Shown: positions 6,447-6,488 of the stretch, one piece after another
Position numbering within the stretch: position 1 is the first letter of the stretch
Layout: the number at the start of each line of letters is the position of its first letter
From: WQTU01 sp031548835
GTDB lineage: Bacteria; Spirochaetota; Spirochaetia; CADAEX01
DNA: 6,488 nt
Reading direction: 5' to 3'
NCBI GenBank assembly: GCA_031548835.1
Contig: JAVBQS010000140.1
Location: forward strand, 1-6,488
The notes under the pieces: generated by a model
Seen by the model: only the letters and a program-made list of their open reading frames with translations
Databases searched by the model: none
Told to the model about the DNA's origin: nothing
Position numbers and translations under genes: made by a program

Positions 6447-6467
6447 TAATGTTCATAAAAATAAAAA

Positions 6468-6488
6468 ATGTATAATATTGGGGATATA
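6468..6488 (+). CDS. Possible start of a gene running off the right edge, CarD-like N-terminus
   Basis: Seven codons are visible: ATG followed by Y-N-I-G-D-I, with an in-frame TAA two codons upstream so this ATG is the first possible. M-Y/F-x-I/V-G-D is the usual opening of CarD-family RNA-polymerase-binding regulators, which suggests but cannot prove that identity. No Shine-Dalgarno is seen, but a promoter-like sequence lies 22 nt upstream. Seven residues are too few for a firm call. Confidence 0.3.

Larger units (their letters stand above)
6106..6467. other. AT-rich non-coding region upstream of hisS
   Basis: A 362-bp stretch with no convincing gene on either strand. It probably carries the hisS promoter leftward and a promoter for a gene off the right edge. 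It contains an inverted repeat at 6178-6194 and a small hairpin-forming repeat at 6265-6286 (AGGGTT and AACCCT, 10-nt loop) with no T-tract on either side. No tRNA, T-box or riboswitch core was recognised. Confidence 0.7.

Noticed and set aside
6106..6467. T-box leader upstream of hisS
   Set aside because: No T-box core sequence (the TGGAACC-type bulge region) or following terminator could be found in the sense (minus) direction.

Overview
The window is a low-GC (about 30% by eye), gene-dense bacterial chromosome segment with housekeeping RNA and sulfur genes. No mobile element, CRISPR array, rRNA or tRNA gene is visible. Protein style and AT-rich codon use loosely suggest a spirochaete-like (Treponema-related) or other low-GC Gram-negative organism. 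That placement is inference from remembered sequences: HisS resembles the treponemal type, and the start of a possible CarD-like gene lies at the right edge.

Left part (1-1878, minus strand): a cysteine desulfurase of the NifS/IscS class is followed by the N-terminal half of thiI, which runs off the left edge. Together they form a sulfur relay: the desulfurase takes sulfur from cysteine as a persulfide and ThiI uses it to make 4-thiouridine in tRNA. Middle (1879-2274): an 87-bp divergent promoter region separates the desulfurase from a small, cysteine-rich ArsR-family repressor on the plus strand. Back-to-back promoter-like sequences share an inverted repeat that could be the repressor's operator. 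The repressor retains only one cysteine of the classical ArsR arsenite site but has several others, which makes a thiol, persulfide or metal signal possible.

Right part (2294-6105, minus strand): hisS (histidyl-tRNA synthetase, with eukaryote-like motif spellings) is translationally coupled by a TAATG overlap to a shortened HrpA-type DEAH RNA helicase. This pair converges on arsR with only 19 bp between the stop codons. The final 383 bp (6106-6488) is AT-rich and non-coding until its last 21 bases, where a gene beginning M-Y-N-I-G-D-I may start.

No clearly new defence or mobile system is present. The most interesting candidate is the regulated module: a thiol-rich ArsR repressor divergent from a desulfurase-ThiI pair, which would tie tRNA thiolation to sulfur or metal status.
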